From NCBI GenBank assembly GCA_017459985.1, contig JAFUBX010000003.1, forward strand, positions 1-55,283: a DNA stretch of 55,283 nucleotides, in the 5' to 3' direction. The notes under the pieces are model-generated. The model searched no databases and was not told where the DNA came from. It saw nothing but the letters and a program-made list of their open reading frames with translations. A program made the translations under genes and the position numbers. This stretch comes from Parasporobacterium sp. Its GTDB lineage: Bacteria > Bacillota > Clostridia > Lachnospirales > Lachnospiraceae. Positions 51,303 through 55,283 of the stretch are shown here, piece by piece (position 1 is the stretch's first letter; the number at the start of each line of letters is the position of its first letter).

Positions 51303-52217
51303 ATGCTGACATTTGAACTGAACATCAATGACCGCAAGAAGCTCATCAAGAAGGTATCGGAGATGACCGGACAAGAGGCCATCTACCTGCAGCCGCCGAC
51401 ATATGCCTACCAGATCGGTGATTACAACATCGATCGTGACGGCAACCTGTCCGTAGAGGAGGATAAAGCTGACCTCATGATGCTAATGCAGCTCATGGGA
51501 GAGGGCTTCCTCAAGGAAAAGGCCATTGGAACGGCAGCCGGTGAAGTGATGCCGGTCTCCGTAAACATCGAGATTCCGCTTTCCGGACACACCGGAGCCA
51601 GTCTCAGAAATCTCATCAACCTCGTACACTCCCGGGCATCGCTGATCAACAAGGCGACCGGGAGTGAGTTTTTTATCGACAAAGGGATCACGGATCTTCT
51701 TGCAGATGACGGGAACGTCGGAGCAATCGATGTATTAAAGAAGGTGGTCAAGGATTACGTGAAGGAACATCCCGGTGCCATGAAGGGCTTTGAGCTCGCT
51801 GATGATCGGATCTGCTTTACCGGCTTCCCCGATTTTACAGACACCCTGACACTGAAGGCATGGATGGATCTGGCATCGCTCATGAATAAGCAGGCCATCG
51901 ACCAGCACCGGATTCAGGCAAAGACCGTGAGCGAGGCGAACGAGAAATATTCCTTTAGGATCTGGCTGATCCGGCTCGGAATGAATGGGGATGAGTACAA
52001 GCGCACAAGGAAGATCCTCATGAAGCGTCTCGGTGGCCACTCGGCTTTCCGCACACCGGAGGAGATCGAGCGGGCAAAGGAGAAGGCACTAAGGAAACGA
52101 AGAGAGTTGAAGGCCGCAAAAGAAGCAGCACTTGCAGAAGGCGCTGAGGAGATGGCAGACGAGCAGGCTGAGGTGGCTGAAGAACCTGCTTTAGAAGCTG
52201 AAGAAGAGACCGAATAA
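51303..52217 (+). CDS. Conserved mobile-element protein with Glu-rich C-terminal tail
   Basis: A 304-residue protein of the uncharacterised group often labelled virulence protein on Bacillota elements. The N terminus (TFELNINDRKKLIKKVSEMTG, then YLQPPTYAYQIG) is a small alpha/beta domain, and a helical middle follows. Residues 216-250 (FRIWLIRLGMNGDEY...SAFR) closely match the last 40 residues of the amidoligase at 52344-53294. After this come a Lys/Arg helix and a 35-residue tail very rich in Glu and Ala. It may be a substrate or partner of the amidoligase; this is inference. SD AAAGGAG lies upstream. Confidence 0.7.
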   Translation: MLTFELNINDRKKLIKKVSEMTGQEAIYLQPPTYAYQIGDYNIDRDGNLSVEEDKADLMMLMQLMGEGFLKEKAIGTAAGEVMPVSVNIEIPLSGHTGASLRNLINLVHSRASLINKATGSEFFIDKGITDLLADDGNVGAIDVLKKVVKDYVKEHPGAMKGFELADDRICFTGFPDFTDTLTLKAWMDLASLMNKQAIDQHRIQAKTVSEANEKYSFRIWLIRLGMNGDEYKRTRKILMKRLGGHSAFRTPEEIERAKEKALRKRRELKAAKEAALAEGAEEMADEQAEVAEEPALEAEEETE

Positions 52218-52309
52218 TGCACAGTTTACCGCGAAATCTTTGTGCATTTTACAGGTCAGAATTAACTGGATAAATGTGCTCTTTAGAGTGATTAATACAG
52301 TACCGAAAG
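52216..52309 (+). repeat. Leader cassette copy 1 (before amidoligase)
   Basis: It contains AATGCACA...TGTGCATT (52216-52223/52241-52248), the shared ATCTTTGTGCA box, and the block TTTAGAGTGATTAATACAG with TACCGAAAG (52282-52309). It lies 35 bp before the amidoligase start. It matches copies 2 (54369) and 3 (55188). Confidence 0.75.
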
Positions 52310-52343
52310 GGAAAAACACACACGCAGGAAGGAGCACACCACC

Positions 52344-53294
52344 ATGAAAGAAGCCACCAGAATCCAGATCGAAGCCATGAAAAATCAGACCATCGGAGTT
52401 GAGGTCGAGATGTACGGAATCAGCCGCAGGGATGCAGCTAAGATTGCCGCCACCTACTTCGGAACAGGACGGTTTGAAAACACAGCCTACAGAAACGGAT
52501 ACCAGACCTGGAGCGCTTGGGATGAGCAGGATCGGGAGTGGAAATTCCAAAGAGACAGCAGCATCATGGCCGCCAAGGACGATGAAAAATGCGAGCTGGT
52601 CACCCCGATCCTCACCTACGAGGACATCGAAGGCTTGCAGGAGCTGATCAGACAGCTGAGGCATAGCAAAGCCAAGAGCGATCCGGAGCACATGTGCGGA
52701 GTCCACATCCACATCGGAGCGGATGGGCATACCGCTAAGACCCTCCGTAACCTCGCAAACTTGATGGCAAGCCACGAGAACCTCCTGATCAGCGCCCTGC
52801 GGCTTGACCGGACACGGATCAACCATTACTGCAGGACGGTCGATGAGAATTTTCTCACCCTCCTGAACCGGAAAAAGCCCCAGCGCATGAGCCAGCTCGC
52901 AGACATCTGGTACAACGGCAATCACGCCAACACATGTCGGAACCACCATTACAACGATTCGCGCTACCATATGCTTAACCTGCACGCGACCTTTACGAAG
53001 GGCACGATCGAGTTCCGCCTCTTCCAGTTCGCGAACAAAGGAAACGGAAGGCTCGGCGGCCTGCATGCCGGGGAACTGAAGAGTTACATCCAGCTTTGCC
53101 TCGCGCTTTCCGCACAGGCGAAACTTGCCAGCAAGGCCAGCCCGAAACAGCCACAGGTCGAGAACCCGAAATTTGCGATGCGCACCTGGCTGATCCGGAT
53201 GGGATTCATCGGAGCGGAATTCGAGACAGCCCGCGACATCCTGACAAGGAACCTTGCAGGCGACGCGGCCTTCAGAAACGGCAGAACGGCATAA
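52344..53294 (+). CDS. Putative amidoligase (COOH-NH2 ligase, Amidoligase_2)
   Basis: A 316-residue amidoligase of the ATP-grasp/glutamine synthetase-like class. Typical motifs are TIGVEVEMYGISR (about residue 13-25), CGVHIHIGADGHT (about 120), and GTIEFRLFQFANKG (about 223). These enzymes are predicted to form amide bonds between carboxyl groups and amines on peptides or small molecules. The last 40 residues (FAMRTWLIRMGFIGAEF...AAFR) repeat the motif in the preceding gene product. A gamma-glutamylcyclotransferase follows, a pairing known from amidoligase operons. SD AAGGAG lies upstream. Confidence 0.85.
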   Translation: MKEATRIQIEAMKNQTIGVEVEMYGISRRDAAKIAATYFGTGRFENTAYRNGYQTWSAWDEQDREWKFQRDSSIMAAKDDEKCELVTPILTYEDIEGLQELIRQLRHSKAKSDPEHMCGVHIHIGADGHTAKTLRNLANLMASHENLLISALRLDRTRINHYCRTVDENFLTLLNRKKPQRMSQLADIWYNGNHANTCRNHHYNDSRYHMLNLHATFTKGTIEFRLFQFANKGNGRLGGLHAGELKSYIQLCLALSAQAKLASKASPKQPQVENPKFAMRTWLIRMGFIGAEFETARDILTRNLAGDAAFRNGRTA

Positions 53295-53314
53295 ACGATG
53301 GAGACAGCCTCCTC

Positions 53315-53351
53315 CTACCGAAACCGCCAGAGAGCGGTCTTTCGGTGGTAG
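53315..53351 (+). promoter_or_regulatory. Intercistronic hairpin between amidoligase and GGCT
   Basis: CTACC and GGTAG, then CCGAAA and TTTCGG, then CCGC and GCGG pair in sequence with small bulges. There is no T-run follow-up. It may set relative expression of the two genes. Confidence 0.45.
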
Positions 53352-53393
53352 AAGGGTATCCCCTTCAGAAATAGAGAAAGGATGGTACGACAA

Positions 53394-53906
53394 ATGAAAT
53401 TCTACTTAGCCTATGGCAGCAACTTATCCGTGGAGCAGATGCGGTATCGGTGCCCTGATGCTAAACATATCGGGACAGCGGAGATTAAAGATTACCGGCT
53501 TCTTTTTAAGGGAAGCAAGACCGGCAGCTACTTAACCATCGAGCCGATGGAAGGCCGGAAGGTTCCGGTGCTGGTCTGGGAGGTTTCCGATGAGGATGAG
53601 GCATCCCTTGACATCTACGAAGGTTATCCGGTCTTTTACCAGAAGCACGAAATGGAAGTCGATGTGAAGAGCCTGACAGGCAGTGAACCGATCGGCAAAG
53701 TAAACGCATTCGTGTACGCCATGGATCCTGAGAGGCCGCTTGGACAGCCTACGCTTAGCTACTACAGGGTCTGCTCCAATGGTTATGACCGGTTTGGTTT
53801 TGACCAGAAGATCCTTGAGAAGGCTTACGATGAGAGCTGGGGTGAAATCGTAAAGAGAAGGTTTGACATATCACGGATGAAGCTATATACAGGAGGGAGC
53901 AATTGA
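53394..53906 (+). CDS. Gamma-glutamylcyclotransferase-like (AIG2/GGCT) protein
   Basis: A 170-residue GGCT-fold protein. The substrate-binding loop YGSNL is at residues 6-10, and the acidic region DEDEASLDIYEGYP near residues 67-80 contains the catalytic Glu of the family. GGCTs release 5-oxoproline from gamma-glutamyl amides. In an operon with an amidoligase it could remove or edit glutamyl conjugates. The ATG at 53394 starts the domain; the upstream ATG at 53382 abuts the AAAGG and is unlikely. The stop overlaps the next ATG. Confidence 0.85.
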   Translation: MKFYLAYGSNLSVEQMRYRCPDAKHIGTAEIKDYRLLFKGSKTGSYLTIEPMEGRKVPVLVWEVSDEDEASLDIYEGYPVFYQKHEMEVDVKSLTGSEPIGKVNAFVYAMDPERPLGQPTLSYYRVCSNGYDRFGFDQKILEKAYDESWGEIVKRRFDISRMKLYTGGSN

Positions 53907-54367
53907 TGAGGTTTGCAACAAGAGAAGAAGTCGAGCTGCTCCGGAGGCACTACATTCCCGGATCACGCATCGTGCTGGATGAGATGGATGACCCGTATAC
54001 GAAGATCCCAGCAGGGACGCAGGCAGTTGTGACCGGTGTCGATGACGCTGGCAATATCCTCTGCCACTGGGATACCGGCAGTTCCCTGTCGGTGGCGTTT
54101 GGCGCGGACCGGGCGCACCTTGTGAGATCGGAGGAAGAGATCCGGGTCTCCTTAAACTGGCTCGGGAAGCGGCAGGAAAAGGCCACAGGCGGCAGCTGTC
54201 CGAGGTGCGGAGGACCGCTTGCCAGCTTCAAAGGGCATGTTATCAGCAGACGGGCAATGATCACGGTGTGTGATGAATGTGGCATGGATGAGGCATTTGA
54301 GGATGCTGGACTGCTTCCAAAGATGGAGCTTGAGCGCTGGCACTGCGTCGGCATCTGGGAGCCATAA
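53906..54367 (+). CDS. DUF4314 domain protein
   Basis: A 153-residue protein. The first 85 residues form the DUF4314 beta domain (YIPGSRIVLDEMDDPYTKIPAGTQ, VTGVDDAGNILCHWDTG). A C-terminal zinc ribbon follows (CPRCGGPLASFKGHVISRR...VCDECGMDEAF). DUF4314 genes habitually accompany amidoligase/GGCT genes on Bacillota elements; their function is unknown. AGGAGGG lies before the start, and it overlaps GGCT. Confidence 0.8.
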   Translation: MRFATREEVELLRRHYIPGSRIVLDEMDDPYTKIPAGTQAVVTGVDDAGNILCHWDTGSSLSVAFGADRAHLVRSEEEIRVSLNWLGKRQEKATGGSCPRCGGPLASFKGHVISRRAMITVCDECGMDEAFEDAGLLPKMELERWHCVGIWEP

Positions 54368-54368
54368 A

Positions 54369-54472
54369 GTACACAGTTTCTGCAGCTGATCTTTGTGCAG
54401 TAATCCTCTGATAATAAAGCAGAATTGACTTGCTATATGTGCCCGTCAGAGTGATTAATACACTACCAAAAG
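54369..54472 (+). repeat. Leader cassette copy 2
   Basis: It begins right after the DUF4314 stop: TACACAGTTTCTG, the ATCTTTGTGCA box, then CAGAGTGATTAATACAC with TACCAAAAG. It lies 30 bp before the next start codon. The box-to-box gap is about 11 bp longer than in copies 1 and 3. Confidence 0.75.
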
Positions 54473-54501
54473 AAAACAGCACCTTAAAGGAGGAACCAGA
54501 C

Positions 54502-54972
54502 ATGACAACCAACAACACCTACTTCGCAGAGCTTGACCAGATCGCCAGAGCATTTGATGAAAAGCGCAGAGCCCACGAGGCAAAGAAACAGCAGATCCTC
54601 GACACCTACGGCTGGGACAGCGAAGAGCTGAATGCCTGGTACCGGGAGAAAGAGGAGATGGCCTACCCGATCAGCGAAGGAGCCTGCAAGGCATTCAGAG
54701 CCTTCCGCATGAGCGAAGAGAGAAACAGCAGCGAGTTCGAGATGGAGGATTTCCTTTGGGAGCGCGAGGTTGCGGATTTCATTAACGCACTGCGGCAGGC
54801 CGGAATCAAGACCTTCGCCTACACCAACCAGAGCACGGCAGTGATGGAAAACATCCACGCCTTTGTAGCAGTAGGCTGCACGATGGACGGCCTTTGCACG
54901 GTGACAAGGCAGGAGCGCCGCTGGGGCGAGGATGAGACCACCGAGCACATCGGGATCCGGTTCACGGTTTAA
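54502..54972 (+). CDS. Hypothetical protein (DUF7698-like)
   Basis: A 156-residue protein. The N-terminal 60 residues are helical and charged (ARAFDEKRRAHEAKKQQILDTYGW). The C-terminal half (VADFINALRQAGIKTFAYTNQSTAVMENIHAF...EHIGIRFTV) is an alpha/beta domain seen in many Bacillota mobile-element proteins of unknown role. SD AAAGGAGG lies upstream. It is the first gene of the second leader-headed unit. Confidence 0.7.
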   Translation: MTTNNTYFAELDQIARAFDEKRRAHEAKKQQILDTYGWDSEELNAWYREKEEMAYPISEGACKAFRAFRMSEERNSSEFEMEDFLWEREVADFINALRQAGIKTFAYTNQSTAVMENIHAFVAVGCTMDGLCTVTRQERRWGEDETTEHIGIRFTV

Positions 54973-54984
54973 GGGAGGCACCAG

Positions 54985-55188
54985 ATGAACATCGCCGACA
55001 AGATGGAAATGGAGGCGAGGCTGATTGCAAACCTCGCCTCTCATATGGAGAAGAATGGCAGGGTCATTTCCGATAGGAGCCGCAGCAATCCCTACACGTG
55101 CGTCCGAATCCAGCGGATTGCATGGAAGGATCGCGTATACGAGATCGTCTGGGTGGACGGTATGGCCTGCCGGATCGAGCGGCAATAA
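54985..55188 (+). CDS. Hypothetical small protein
   Basis: A 67-residue protein (begins MNIADKMEMEARL) with a helical N terminus and a strand pair at the end (VRIQRIAWKDRVYEIVWVDGMACRIE). SD GGGAGG lies upstream. It is co-transcribed with the preceding gene and immediately followed by the third leader cassette. No family recognised. Confidence 0.65.
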   Translation: MNIADKMEMEARLIANLASHMEKNGRVISDRSRSNPYTCVRIQRIAWKDRVYEIVWVDGMACRIERQ

Positions 55189-55283
55189 TACACACAATTT
55201 CTGCCGCCAATCTTTGTGCACATTATGACGCAGATATGAGTTGCTATATATCCCGTTTAGAGTGATTAATACACTACCGAAAG
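55188..55283 (+). repeat. Leader cassette copy 3 (window end)
   Basis: TACACACAATTTCTG, the ATCTTTGTGCA box, then GTTTAGAGTGATTAATACAC with TACCGAAAG ending exactly at the window edge. A further gene is expected about 30 bp beyond. Confidence 0.75.

Noticed and set aside
52191-53393. 400-codon minus-strand frame over the amidoligase
   Set aside because: The amidoligase family motifs are in the plus frame; the minus frame crosses leader copy 1.
1-55283. tRNA or rRNA genes, including a tRNA attachment site
   Set aside because: No cloverleaf with TTCGA-type loop or rRNA signature was noticed on either strand, and the boundary lies in a protein-coding region.

Overview
The window looks like a low-to-mid GC Bacillota chromosome, probably a gut-type anaerobe of the Erysipelotrichia/Clostridia kind. 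I infer this from two glycyl-radical systems, Bacillota-style ribosome binding sites and flavinylated extracellular reductase chemistry; the genus cannot be read from the sequence. A host segment (1 to about 14,260) is followed by one large integrated element that runs off the right edge.

Host segment. A MerR-type regulator precedes a secreted FMN/FAD reductase whose promoter has the 19-bp spacer typical of MerR targets. Next is a divergent sugar-derivative cluster. A DeoR repressor and a radical-SAM activase are read leftwards; a PflD/YbiW-like glycyl radical enzyme, a fructose-6-phosphate aldolase-like protein and a glycerol dehydrogenase-like protein are read rightwards. The set matches the radical route from 1,5-anhydroglucitol-6-phosphate to hydroxyacetone plus glyceraldehyde-3-phosphate. 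An IS200/IS605 insertion (tnpA-tnpB) lies between the dehydrogenase and what looks like the operon's own terminator. Its TnpA has Phe at the catalytic Tyr position, while TnpB looks intact. A ROK kinase, an NTF2-like protein, a cyclophilin-like protein, an SDR and a truncated flavodoxin follow.

Element, left part (about 14,260-24,500). It opens with repeats, a small SHOCT-like gene and a large serine recombinase. Then come two paralogous proteins with a sigma-region-4-like HTH (16,295-17,020 and 21,998-22,723), each with its ribosome binding site folded into a hairpin. Between them lie a divergent repressor region, an ImmR/ImmA-like pair, a Y-family polymerase and a YolD-like protein. A degenerate ISL3-like transposase heads a type I restriction-modification operon (hsdM-hsdS-hsdR).

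Element, middle and right (30,700-55,283). A phage replication set is read leftwards (family A polymerase, small membrane proteins, DUF2815, DUF2800) and rightwards (VapE-type primase/helicase, VRR-NUC, SNF2 helicase, ArpU-like regulator). It is followed by a lone MazF-like protein, S-adenosylmethionine synthetase, HNH nuclease, two further DNA methylases (one fused to ParB) and anaerobic ribonucleotide reductase NrdD/NrdG. No terminase, capsid, tail, relaxase or type IV secretion gene is visible, so whether this is a prophage or a phage-derived integrative element is open.

The most unusual part is the right end. An amidoligase, a gamma-glutamylcyclotransferase and a DUF4314 protein lie beside a protein with a Glu-rich tail, which shares a C-terminal motif with the amidoligase. 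Three copies of a ~95-nt leader head successive transcription units. A second recurring motif, CCGAACAA-N10-CTGAGGTTAGAG, precedes the core transcription units of the element, always in the sense direction.
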